NCBI GenBank assembly: GCA_964415525.1
Contig: CAYQAS010000061.1
Coordinates: 1-26,151 of the forward strand
Source: CAZPUI01 sp964415525
GTDB taxonomy: Bacteria > Acidobacteriota > Holophagae > Holophagales > Holophagaceae
Direction of reading: 5' to 3'
DNA: 26,151 nt
The stretch's first letter is position 1. Every line of letters begins with the position of its first letter. Positions 7,046 through 14,581 of this stretch are shown here, piece after piece. A model generated the notes under the pieces. That model was not told where the DNA came from. It was given only the letters and a program-made list of their open reading frames with translations, and made no database searches. Both the position numbers and the translations under genes were made by a program.

Positions 7046-7557
7046 TGCCCATGCGGCGACGCAGGCTGATCGTGGCATCGGTCCTCCTACTGGGGTTGGC
7101 TGCCGTAGGGGCCTCCCGGGCGCGCGGCTACTTTTCCAGCCGCCCCGAGGCCTGCACCTCCTGCCATGAAATGACACCGCGCCTGGAGGGCTGGAAGACG
7201 GCGCCTCACCGCCACGTCGCGAGATGTGTCGATTGCCATGTGCCCCCAGGCGGAACGCTGGAGGCCATTCACGCGAAGGCGACGGATGGAGCCCGCCACG
7301 GCGCCGTACACGTCGCAGGGCAAGTTCCTCCGTTCATCCATGTGAAGCGCGAGGCCACCCAGCAGACGCTACAAGCGAACTGTCTGCGTTGCCATCGCGA
7401 ACGCATGTCGATGGAAGCCTGGCGCGGGCTCCCGGCGCTGGGAAACCCATCCGCCCGCACACGGCCCCGACCGGACACCGCCTTTCATGCGGATCCGACC
7501 CGGCTCTGCTCGGACTGCCACCGGGAGACGGGGCACGGACCGCGGGGAGGCGCTTGA
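7045..7557 (+). CDS. nrfH: tetraheme cytochrome c, NrfH-like quinol dehydrogenase
   Basis: A 170-residue membrane-anchored cytochrome starting at ATG 7045, overlapping the Rrf2 stop. RRRRLIV followed by a hydrophobic run (about 8-23) is the N-terminal anchor. Four haem motifs are visible: CTSCH (37-41), CVDCH (61-65), CLRCH (113-117) and CSDCH (155-159). The first continues as CTSCHEM, the CxxCHxM arrangement in which NrfH uses Met as haem ligand. Known: NrfH oxidises menaquinol and passes electrons to the periplasmic nitrite reductase NrfA. NrfA is not adjacent, since the next gene is a TonB receptor on the other strand. Inferred: it feeds a NrfA encoded elsewhere, or another periplasmic reductase. 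The insertion between haems 3 and 4 (about 125-150, Pro/Arg-rich) is longer than in Desulfovibrio NrfH. Confidence 0.85.
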   Translation: MPMRRRRLIVASVLLLGLAAVGASRARGYFSSRPEACTSCHEMTPRLEGWKTAPHRHVARCVDCHVPPGGTLEAIHAKATDGARHGAVHVAGQVPPFIHVKREATQQTLQANCLRCHRERMSMEAWRGLPALGNPSARTRPRPDTAFHADPTRLCSDCHRETGHGPRGGA

Positions 7558-7653
7558 CCGTCATGCGGAGATCAAGGCGCAACGGATGGGCCATGCTTGG
7601 ATCCTCTGCGGCGGGGCATGCAGGCGCTCAGTGTCACGAGCCGATCGCTGAAC

Positions 7654-9861
7654 CTAGAAACGATACGTGACGCTCAGTGCCGCGCGGAAGGGCTGCTGGA
7701 GGATGGCTCCGTTGTAGTACTGGCCATCGGCGCTGCGGACACCAGGGTCGAAATAGCGGGCGTTGGTGAGGTTGTTGAGGACGAGCCGTCCATCCAACCC
7801 GGGGCAGATTCGGAGCCAGCCAAGGGTCAGGTCCAAGGTGTGGTAGGGGGCGACATCCCGCACAGTAAGGCTGTTGGCGGAGTCCCACTGGGCCGTTCGG
7901 CGGGCCGCGACGATATGGGCCCTAAGGCAGACCGAGAGCCGCTGGGCGAAGAGCCATTCCGCCCCCAGGTTGGCCTGGAGGGAGGCGATGCCTCCTGTGT
8001 CACGTCCGCTGGCCTTATCCCGAGCCTGGTTGGCGGTGAGGTTCAGGAATAGGGACGTGTCCGAATCGAAGAAATAGCGACTCTCCACCTCGCAACCGCG
8101 AATGCGCACCCCGCTTCGGTTCAGGAATCGGTTGCCGCCGGGGAGGTCCGGCAGGGGCACCAGTTCAATCTTGTCCCGGATGTCGCTCTGGAAGACATGG
8201 ATGGCGTTTCTCCAATAGAAGCGTGGAAAGAACTCGTAGCCGATCTCCAGCGCATTCAGGTGTTCCGGGCGGAGGGCGGGGCTGGGAAAGGGCCGGGAGG
8301 GGTTGGTGGAATACTTCTTGAACGGCTGAGGGGACTGGAATGCCTGCCCGTAGATCAGCTTCAGCACATGGGCTGGATCCGGCGCCCAGATCAGTGCCGC
8401 ACGGGAGGTGAGCTGGCTCCCGAATCCGCCGGGACCTGCGGCCTCCCAGTTGCGTTCGAGGCGGGTGCCGATCGCGAGCGAAAGGCGGTCGGAGCATTTG
8501 TACTGTCCGTTGATTACCAGGGCGGCGTTTCTTTCCGCGTGCTGAGGCTTGGCGCTCCATGGCTCGTCGTCCCGGGTGCGGGTGTAGTAGTTCTCGTAGA
8601 CCGTCCCTGCGGTGAATTCACCCCCGATCAGACCCGTGAGACGGGCGTCTTGGTAAGCCAGGTGGTATTCGCCGCGGTATTCGCGGTTGAAGAGCTTGTA
8701 ACCGATGAAGGGGCCGAAGGCCTTTACGCGCGGCAGGGCCAGCGAGGAGGGGTCCCAGGGGCGGTCCTTTGTGAAGTCCGGTTCCTCCGTTGTCGGCTCC
8801 AGGGAGGTTGTGCGCATCAGGGTCTGGAACGTGGAGGACCAGGTCTCCGAGAGCCGCGTCCTGTGCTGCAGCGAGACGAAATTCGCCCCGGCGTTCCAGC
8901 TCGCGCCCATCAGGGACTGGGGCGTGGTCCAGGCATCCTCGCTGTTCTCCTTGTACCAGGTGCCGATCCGGAGGCTCCAATCGCCGTACCCGACTCCCGC
9001 CTCCATAAACCGGTGCAAGGACTCCCGCCCGAACCGGCTGGAGAAGGGCGTCCAGTAGCCGTTCTTCATGGCCCAGAGCTGGCCGTTTTCATATTCCGCA
9101 CGCTGGACGCCTGCCCGGTCCACCGCGACGTTGCGGGCCAGGGAGGCCAGATCCAGGAGCTCCGGGCGGAGGCCGTAGAATCGCGTGCGTCCTGCGCGGT
9201 CGGTCCAGGTCTCGTCCGTGAGATCCCGCTCCTGGCTCCGCAGCCAGCGAGCGTTGAACATGAATCGCCAAGCGCCCGCCGCCTTTCCGGCGTTGAGTTC
9301 CACGATTTCCGTGGCGAAGGCACCTCGACGGACGTCCACCTCCACGCCGTCGACCTCCCCCTCCCGCCGTGTGATCACGTTGATGATCCCGGACATCGCG
9401 TTGGACCCGTAGAGCAGGGAGGCGGGGCCGTACATGATCTCGATGCGCGCGATGTTTGACAGCGGGTACTGCCGCTCGAGCCAGGCTACCTGGGCCCAGA
9501 TGTCGTTCTGGATGACCCCGTCCCAGAGGAAGATGAATCGGTCAGAGTTGGTGCTTCGCTCGCCCCGCATGTAGATCTGGGACCAGTGGACTCCCATCCC
9601 CTTCTCGAAGTCGAACCCGGCGGCGTCATGGAGGACTTCCTCCAGGTCCTGGTAGCCGCGACGCCGGATGTCCTCCGCCGTGATGACGACAACCTTGGCT
9701 GGGGCGGCCGCTCCAGGCTGACGGATGCGGCTCGCCGTGATGATGGGTGTGTTGAGCAGGTCCTCCAGGGGCTCCGGCGCGCCAGGGGGGCGGGAGGGTG
9801 GCTGGGCCGCCAGGGCGGTCGCCAGAAAGCCTGAAAGCAGAAGGTGGATGGGACGAGGCAT
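7654..9861 (-). CDS. TonB-dependent outer-membrane receptor 1
   Basis: A 735-residue receptor if started at the ATG ending at 9861, which gives a clean signal peptide (MPRPIHLLLSGFLATALAAQ). The in-frame ATG at 9894 would add 11 residues before it and lies inside a hairpin. The plug domain is recognisable from about residue 30: LLNTPIITASR, VVVITAEDIRRRGYQDLEEVLHDAAG, the MRGERS stretch, and IEIMYGPASLLYGSNAMSGIINVITRR. A long beta-barrel follows and ends in VTYRF with the C-terminal Phe expected for outer-membrane insertion. Known: such receptors import siderophores, cobalamin, haem or metals using TonB energy. The substrate cannot be named. It converges with nrfH and diverges from hcp, sharing the 297-nt region that holds the FNR/Dnr box. 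No clear ribosome binding site is seen for either start. Confidence 0.88.
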   Translation of the reverse strand: MPRPIHLLLSGFLATALAAQPPSRPPGAPEPLEDLLNTPIITASRIRQPGAAAPAKVVVITAEDIRRRGYQDLEEVLHDAAGFDFEKGMGVHWSQIYMRGERSTNSDRFIFLWDGVIQNDIWAQVAWLERQYPLSNIARIEIMYGPASLLYGSNAMSGIINVITRREGEVDGVEVDVRRGAFATEIVELNAGKAAGAWRFMFNARWLRSQERDLTDETWTDRAGRTRFYGLRPELLDLASLARNVAVDRAGVQRAEYENGQLWAMKNGYWTPFSSRFGRESLHRFMEAGVGYGDWSLRIGTWYKENSEDAWTTPQSLMGASWNAGANFVSLQHRTRLSETWSSTFQTLMRTTSLEPTTEEPDFTKDRPWDPSSLALPRVKAFGPFIGYKLFNREYRGEYHLAYQDARLTGLIGGEFTAGTVYENYYTRTRDDEPWSAKPQHAERNAALVINGQYKCSDRLSLAIGTRLERNWEAAGPGGFGSQLTSRAALIWAPDPAHVLKLIYGQAFQSPQPFKKYSTNPSRPFPSPALRPEHLNALEIGYEFFPRFYWRNAIHVFQSDIRDKIELVPLPDLPGGNRFLNRSGVRIRGCEVESRYFFDSDTSLFLNLTANQARDKASGRDTGGIASLQANLGAEWLFAQRLSVCLRAHIVAARRTAQWDSANSLTVRDVAPYHTLDLTLGWLRICPGLDGRLVLNNLTNARYFDPGVRSADGQYYNGAILQQPFRAALSVTYRF

Positions 9862-9874
9862 CGGGTGGCCAGGG

Positions 9875-9896
9875 GCATGGAACGGCGGTTCCATGC
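9875..9896 (-). promoter_or_regulatory. perfect hairpin in the leader of TonB receptor 1
   Basis: GCATGGAAC and GTTCCATGC pair over 9 bp with a 4-nt loop, ending 13 nt before the preferred start codon of the receptor. It covers the alternative ATG at 9894. It may regulate translation or be a protein site. Confidence 0.45.
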
Positions 9897-10073
9897 GGGG
9901 TCATTCGGTTTCCCTTGGAATTCCCATAAGTCGAGGCGCTCCCTCCGAGCGTCGGGTATTTCGGAGCCTGGCCTTGAACCAGAACGCGCTCGGTTCTGCA
10001 CGAATGCGAACCAGGGCGCGGGGCCCCGATCGGGCACTGCGGTCCGGGTGACCGGCATCACGCCTTATGGGGC

Positions 10074-10087
10074 TTGATATTCATCAA
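10074..10087 (+). promoter_or_regulatory. consensus FNR/Dnr box upstream of hcp
   Basis: TTGATATTCATCAA is a perfect TTGAT-N4-ATCAA site. If it is centred at -41.5, transcription of hcp would start near 10122, leaving a leader of about 37 nt before the ATG at 10159. It is the likely target of the Dnr-type regulator at 5936 and could also affect the divergent TonB receptor. Confidence 0.8.
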
Positions 10088-10114
10088 GGCGGGGGCGAGG
10101 GCCCATGGGGACAC

Positions 10115-10125
10115 TGACCCGGTCA
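10115..10125. promoter_or_regulatory. small dyad TGACC-C-GGTCA near the hcp transcription start
   Basis: Perfect 5+5 palindrome overlapping the predicted start of transcription. It could be a site for a second regulator such as the Rrf2 protein, but short GC-rich dyads arise by chance. Confidence 0.25.
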
Positions 10126-10158
10126 AGCCCGCGATCGGGCCACCCTGAAGGAGTCGAG

Positions 10159-11454
10159 ATGTTCTGCAACCAGTGCGAACAGGCTGAAAACGGAACCGGA
10201 TGTGCGGTGGAAGGCCTCTGCGGCAAGGATCCCGATGTTCAGAGCCTCCAGGAGATCCTGCTCTACGGCCTGAAGGGCATGGCGGCCTACGCGCATCACG
10301 CCCGACGCCTGGGCAAGTCCGATGAGGCCGTCAGCGCCTTCATCGAGGACGCGCTCTTCGCCACGATGACGAACGTCAACTTCGACGTTCCGAGCCTGCT
10401 TGGCATGGTCCTCGAGTGCGGCAAGCACAACCTCACCGTGATGCAGCTGTTGGACCAGGGCCATGTCGAGCTCTACGGCAAGCCGAAGCCCCACGAGGTC
10501 AAGGTGGGTACCGTGGGCGGCAAGCCCGGCATTCTGGTGACCGGCCACGACCTGCTGGATCTGGCGAACCTGCTCAAGCAGGTCGAGGGCACGGACGTCA
10601 TGGTCTACACCCACGGCGAGATGCTGCCGGCCTTCATGTATCCCTACTTCCAGCAGCACCCGAACCTCGCCGGCCACTTCGGCGGTGCCTGGCAGCTGCA
10701 GCTGCGCGAGTTCGAGGCCTTCGGGGGCGCCATCCTCGCCACCACCAACTGCATCCAGCACCCCCGTGCCTCCTACCAGGACCGCGTGTTCACCACCCGC
10801 GTCACCGCCGTCCCCGGTTGCCCCCGCATCACGGATGACAACTTCGCCCAGGTGATCGCGCGCGCCCAGCAGCTCGGCGGCCTTCCCGAGCGCGACCACG
10901 GCACCACCACCACCGGTTTCCACCACAGCGTGATCCTGGATCAGGCCCCCGCCATCCTGGACGCCGTGAAGGCCGGCCAGATCAGCCGCTTCTTCGTCAT
11001 CGGTGGCTGCGATGGCGCTGAGCCCGGGCGCAACTACTTCACCGACTATGCCAAGAACACGCCCGCCGACAGCTTTGTGCTGACTCTCGGCTGCGGCAAG
11101 TTCCGCATCCTGGGCCACGACTACGGCACGCACCTGGGCCTGCCCCGCCTCATGGACATGGGCCAGTGCAACAACGCCTACGGCGCCATCATGGTGGCCG
11201 CTGGCCTCGCCCAGGCGGCGGGCTGCGGCGTGAACGACCTGCCGCTCAGCCTTGTCATCTCTTGGTTCGAGCAGAAGGCCGTGGCGGTGCTGCTGACCCT
11301 GCTGCACCTCGGCGTGAAGAACATCAAGATCGGCCCCGAGGCCCCTGCCTTCGTCAGCCCTGGCGTCTTCAAGGTCCTGCAGGAGGCCTACAACCTCCAG
11401 CTCACCGGCAAGGATGCCCTGGGCGACCTGAAGAAGGATCTCGGCCGCGCATAG
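10159..11454 (+). CDS. hcp: hybrid cluster protein, short (class III) form
   Basis: A 431-residue protein from ATG 10159, with GAAGGAG seven bases upstream; the in-frame ATG at 10105 lies before this site. Cys3, Cys6, Cys15 and Cys21 (CX2CX8CX5C) bind the cubane cluster. All hybrid-cluster ligands are visible: His130 (TGHD), Glu154 (HGEML), Cys198 (TTNC), Cys284 (GGCDG), Cys312 (LGCGK), Cys337 (GQCNN), Glu371 and Lys373 (FEQK). Each sits 114-123 positions earlier than in the Desulfovibrio protein, so about 114 residues following the cysteine motif are absent, as in class III Hcp. Known: Hcp reduces NO to N2O, or hydroxylamine to ammonia, in the cytoplasm. The FNR/Dnr box upstream and the neighbouring regulators support NO detoxification. 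No Hcr reductase gene is adjacent. Confidence 0.95.
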   Translation: MFCNQCEQAENGTGCAVEGLCGKDPDVQSLQEILLYGLKGMAAYAHHARRLGKSDEAVSAFIEDALFATMTNVNFDVPSLLGMVLECGKHNLTVMQLLDQGHVELYGKPKPHEVKVGTVGGKPGILVTGHDLLDLANLLKQVEGTDVMVYTHGEMLPAFMYPYFQQHPNLAGHFGGAWQLQLREFEAFGGAILATTNCIQHPRASYQDRVFTTRVTAVPGCPRITDDNFAQVIARAQQLGGLPERDHGTTTTGFHHSVILDQAPAILDAVKAGQISRFFVIGGCDGAEPGRNYFTDYAKNTPADSFVLTLGCGKFRILGHDYGTHLGLPRLMDMGQCNNAYGAIMVAAGLAQAAGCGVNDLPLSLVISWFEQKAVAVLLTLLHLGVKNIKIGPEAPAFVSPGVFKVLQEAYNLQLTGKDALGDLKKDLGRA

Positions 11455-11475
11455 TTTCACTTGGCATGAACTCAG

Positions 11476-11510
11476 CGGGGGGAAAGGTTCGACCTTCCCC
11501 CCGTTTGTTT
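11476..11510 (+). terminator. rho-independent terminator after hcp
   Basis: CGGGGGG and CCCCCCG form the base of the stem, extended by AAGGT/ACCTT after one bulged A, with a three-base loop, followed by TTTGTTT. The ribosome binding site of the cupin gene begins directly after it, so the cupins depend on read-through or on a promoter I cannot place. Confidence 0.8.
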
Positions 11511-11521
11511 CAGGAGCACCC

Positions 11522-11848
11522 ATGACCCCCGAGACATTCTCTTACTCCACCGGCGACACCGCCATCCGGGAGCGCATCCTCAGCCAGCCCGAACGCTGGA
11601 ATCTGCTGATGGCGCATGTGGTGCTCCCGCCTGGGGACGCCGTGCCGACTCACCCCACGGATGCGGACTCTTTCTTCGTGGTGGTTCGGGGCACGCTCAC
11701 CCTGAAGGCGGGGGAGGGGCCCGAGGTGGCCTATCCCCGTGGCACCGTGCTCCATCTGCCCAAGGGCACGCTCATGGCGCCGCGCAATGCAGGGACAGAT
11801 ACTGTCGAGTTCTTTGTGGTGAAAACCCCCCATCCGGAGCATGCATGA
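11522..11848 (+). CDS. small single-domain cupin protein A
   Basis: A 108-residue beta-barrel protein with AGGAG before its ATG. The cupin core is visible at about residues 37-90: PPGDAVPTHPTDADSFFVVVRGTLTL for motif 1 and YPRGTVLHLPKGTLMAPRNAG for motif 2. Of the usual metal ligands only one His in motif 1 is kept; the Glu is replaced and the motif 2 His is Met, so a classical cupin metal site is unlikely. It overlaps cupin B by four bases (ATGA), so the two are translated together and may form a complex. Location after hcp suggests a role in the same stress response, but this is inference and no reaction can be assigned. Confidence 0.8.
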   Translation: MTPETFSYSTGDTAIRERILSQPERWNLLMAHVVLPPGDAVPTHPTDADSFFVVVRGTLTLKAGEGPEVAYPRGTVLHLPKGTLMAPRNAGTDTVEFFVVKTPHPEHA

Positions 11849-12162
11849 GCGTCGCCATCACGAACCTCTCCGAGACGTTGCCCATCTCCCAGGGTGCCAC
11901 CGCCAGCCGCCCCGTGATCGACCTTCCGGGGGACCTGAAGCTGGTGCTCTTCGCCATGGATGCCGGGCAGGAGATCAGTGCCCACAGCGCGCCGTTCCCT
12001 GCGAGCGTCCTTTGCGTGACGGGAAGTTTGAACGTGATGGTGGATGGAACCTGGAGCACCCTGGATGCCGGTGTGCGGATCGATCTACCCAAGGGGCTTC
12101 CCCACGGTGTCCAGGCCATTGCTCCCAGCCACTGGCTGCTCACGATGCAGCGGGGGCGGTAG
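11845..12162 (+). CDS. small single-domain cupin protein B
   Basis: A 105-residue cupin starting at the ATG that overlaps the stop of cupin A. Motif 1 reads AGQEISAHSAPFPASVLCVTGSLNV and motif 2 DLPKGLPHGVQAI. One His is kept in each motif (AHSAPFP and LPHGV) while the Glu ligand is missing, so a partial metal site is possible. The HxxPFPA pattern is typical of small stand-alone cupins rather than of enzymes such as dioxygenases. Its function is unknown; it may bind a small ligand or partner with cupin A. It converges with TonB receptor 2 across a shared terminator. Confidence 0.82.
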   Translation: MSVAITNLSETLPISQGATASRPVIDLPGDLKLVLFAMDAGQEISAHSAPFPASVLCVTGSLNVMVDGTWSTLDAGVRIDLPKGLPHGVQAIAPSHWLLTMQRGR

Positions 12163-12209
12163 GCTCACGCCCCGCGATCCGGCTGTTTTTCGATCGAGCA
12201 TGTCCTGTC

Positions 12210-12254
12210 GTCAGGGCTCCTCTCCCACCTTGCTCCGGGAATAGGAGCCCTGAC
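12210..12254. terminator. long stem-loop between convergent genes
   Basis: GTCAGGGCTCCT (12210-12221) and AGGAGCCCTGAC (12243-12254) form a perfect 12-bp stem. The 21-nt loop contains a further TCCC/GGGA pairing. It sits between the convergent cupin B and TonB receptor 2 genes and probably stops transcription from both sides. T tracts are weak. Confidence 0.65.
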
Positions 12255-12268
12255 TCGTTGCTTTCGGC

Positions 12269-14317
12269 TCAGAATCGATAGCTGAGCTGCAGCCCTGCCT
12301 CGCGGCGGGAGAAACGAATCAGGTGGCCGTTGTTGGTGCTCCCAGCCGTCGACTCCTCGGAGGCCCTTGCGGCATTGATGCCATAGAGCGATACCGTGAA
12401 GTCGGAGCGCACGTCGTACCCCAGGTTGAAGTGCACCTGGAACCTGGAAGGCGCATCCTGCCTGGGGCCCGTGAAATTGGCTGTGTTGGCCATGGTGTAG
12501 GAACTGGTCTGCTGCAAGGCCACATAGGCTCGGAAGTTCCGGTCCTGGTACCGCGTCCACAGGTTGGCCTTGAGCTTGGGAGAGAAGGTCTGCTGGGCGC
12601 CTGCTTCGTCCTTGAAATCCACCGTGGTCAGGTTGAATCCCATGAGCCAGGCGGCGGCGAGCTGGCCCTTGATGGACACTTCCACCCCCTTGTTGGTCAA
12701 GTTGACCCCGCTGTTGCGGAACTGGGTCTGGGGGAAGCCTCCGACGACCTGCCCTGTGGGCTGCGGGCCGATCACCTTCTTGAGGGTCATCTGGTAGGCC
12801 GTGACATCCAGGGACCACCGGGCCCAGTTCTTCCGGTAGCCGACCTCCACGTTCTCGAATTCCTCGGGCTTCACCTCGGGATTGCCAATGGGGGCCGGCC
12901 TGCCAGGAATGCGGATGTCCTGCAGGACTTCTGAGACCTGGGGACTGCGGGTGGAGGTGAAATACCCCGCCCGGAGCACGGAGCCTTCCGGAAGCGCGTA
13001 CATGAAGGTGGCCCGAGGGCTGATCCGCGAGCCGCCGAGGGTTTCATTCTCGACGCGGGCCCCTGCGGAGAGGGTTGCGGGGCCGTAGGCCCAATCCACC
13101 GAAATGAAACCTCCCGTGGCGGAATCCTCACGGTCTGCATGGAAGCCCGCGAGGGGCGCCTTCGTGGCCTTCAACTTGGCGGTGTCCGCGCCGAACACGA
13201 TATGCAGCGTATCGCTCGGATCCCAGTTGCCCTGCAGGGTGATCTGTTCCGTGACGGTGTTCAGGATGTCGTATGGCGATTTCAGTCCTGGATCGAGGGT
13301 CTGGAGCAGGGGCACCGTCGCGGCGGAGGTGGGGCTCCCGGGCACCACTTCCATGGGTGCGGCGGAAACTGGAATCAAGTGGGCACGGTTTACCTTCAGC
13401 TCGGTCCGGAAGGTTGGTGCCCAGGTCTGGGACCAGCCGATCTGGGCGGCTTCCGTGGAGGTTCGGGCGTAGGCGAACTGGTAGATCTTCACGCCGGTAG
13501 GCGATTCCACCACCTGGGGGCCGACCTGGCTGGCTGCCTTAGAGAGCAATGCCCAGATGCGTCCCTCCCCGATCACGATCTCCGGTCGGACAAAGAACTG
13601 TGATCCGTGATTCTGATCCTGGGGATCCACCACTCGCGTCCCACCCAGCACCCGTTCTGAAATGCCCGAATCCCGCTGGGAATGGCCTGCGAAGCCTGCA
13701 CTCAGGTTGAACTGGGAGGAACCATAGCCCACGAATCCCTGGCTGTTGAACGTTCCCTTTTCGGCGGCTCCAACCCGCAGGCTGCCTGAGGTTCCATCCT
13801 TGGCCTTTCGGGTGGTGATGGCGATGACCCCCACCTGAGCATTGGCACCGTAGAGGCTGGAACTGGGACCACGCACCACCTCCACCCGCTCGATGGCATC
13901 CACGGGGATGGGGATGAGCTCCGGGGCAATGGAGCCATTTTCAGTGTTGAAGAGCGGGACGCCATCCACGAGGAGCTGTACGTTCTTCATGCTGGCATTG
14001 ATGGCCGTCCCTCGGATGGTCAGGCGAGTGGCGTCGGCGCCCAGGTTATAGACCTCGATACTGGTCAAGAGCTTGAGGGCATCCACCAGCCGGAACACGC
14101 CAGAGGCGCGGATCTGATCCGCCGTAAGCACCTCAATGGCTTGCGGGCTTTCGGTGGACTTCTGGGCCCGCTTCGAGGCGCCTACCACGGGGGTATTCAG
14201 GAGGGCCGAAAGCTCGTCTTCGATGGATTTGCCGGCGGGCTGAGCTGGGGGATCCTGGGCGCCAAGGGTGAAGGAACAGAGGCACAGTGCAAGCCGCGAA
14301 ATCGTTCGACACAACAT
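12269..14317 (-). CDS. TonB-dependent outer-membrane receptor 2
   Basis: A 682-residue receptor. I choose the ATG ending at 14317, with AGG seven bases upstream, over the GTG at 14323. The first 21 residues (MLCRTISRLALCLCSFTLGAQ) are a signal peptide. The plug domain spans about 30-165: LLNTPVVGASKRAQKSTESPQAIEVLTADQIRASG, the RGTAINASMKNVQLLVDGVPLF stretch, and IERVEVVRGPSSSLYGANAQVGVIAITTRK. The beta-barrel ends in LQLSYRF. It shares general layout and the opening LLNTP motif with receptor 1, but is otherwise divergent. Substrate is unknown; no siderophore or cobalamin genes are nearby. The 264-nt region shared with the divergent acyltransferase gene carries a long inverted repeat that may regulate it. 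Confidence 0.9.
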   Translation of the reverse strand: MLCRTISRLALCLCSFTLGAQDPPAQPAGKSIEDELSALLNTPVVGASKRAQKSTESPQAIEVLTADQIRASGVFRLVDALKLLTSIEVYNLGADATRLTIRGTAINASMKNVQLLVDGVPLFNTENGSIAPELIPIPVDAIERVEVVRGPSSSLYGANAQVGVIAITTRKAKDGTSGSLRVGAAEKGTFNSQGFVGYGSSQFNLSAGFAGHSQRDSGISERVLGGTRVVDPQDQNHGSQFFVRPEIVIGEGRIWALLSKAASQVGPQVVESPTGVKIYQFAYARTSTEAAQIGWSQTWAPTFRTELKVNRAHLIPVSAAPMEVVPGSPTSAATVPLLQTLDPGLKSPYDILNTVTEQITLQGNWDPSDTLHIVFGADTAKLKATKAPLAGFHADREDSATGGFISVDWAYGPATLSAGARVENETLGGSRISPRATFMYALPEGSVLRAGYFTSTRSPQVSEVLQDIRIPGRPAPIGNPEVKPEEFENVEVGYRKNWARWSLDVTAYQMTLKKVIGPQPTGQVVGGFPQTQFRNSGVNLTNKGVEVSIKGQLAAAWLMGFNLTTVDFKDEAGAQQTFSPKLKANLWTRYQDRNFRAYVALQQTSSYTMANTANFTGPRQDAPSRFQVHFNLGYDVRSDFTVSLYGINAARASEESTAGSTNNGHLIRFSRREAGLQLSYRF

Positions 14318-14442
14318 GGGCACACCTGTGGGGTTGAGGCCGTCAGCAGCGACAGGCCCCCACCCATCGGCAGGTCTGAGCGGGGGACTCCAATTTCCGC
14401 AATGGGGTGTTGAAAATGCGTCATCGGATGGCGAAGGTCAGG

Positions 14443-14504
14443 GCATGAACCGGAATTCGCCACATGGACCACAGGTGTTTCCAGGAGGCCCTTCCGGCTC
14501 ATGC
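14443..14504. promoter_or_regulatory. long inverted repeat between TonB receptor 2 and acyltransferase
   Basis: GCATGAACCGGAA (14443-14455) pairs with TTCCGGCTCATGC (14492-14504) over 13 positions with a single mismatch that is a G-U pair in RNA read on the minus strand. The 36-nt loop has no family motif I recognise. On the minus strand it would lie in the leader of the receptor mRNA if transcription starts beyond it. Confidence 0.5.
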
Positions 14505-14581
14505 CACCTCCCGTCCGACTCATACCGACCATGTCTGCCCGATCGGTTTTGAATCGGCATCCTGAAGCATCAGGAGGTTCC

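Noticed and set aside
14318..14581. Cobalamin riboswitch before TonB receptor 2
   Set aside because: CAGACCTGCC on the minus strand recalls the B12 box, but the rest of the conserved core (GCTGCCCCCGCAACTG, GCCACTG) is missing.
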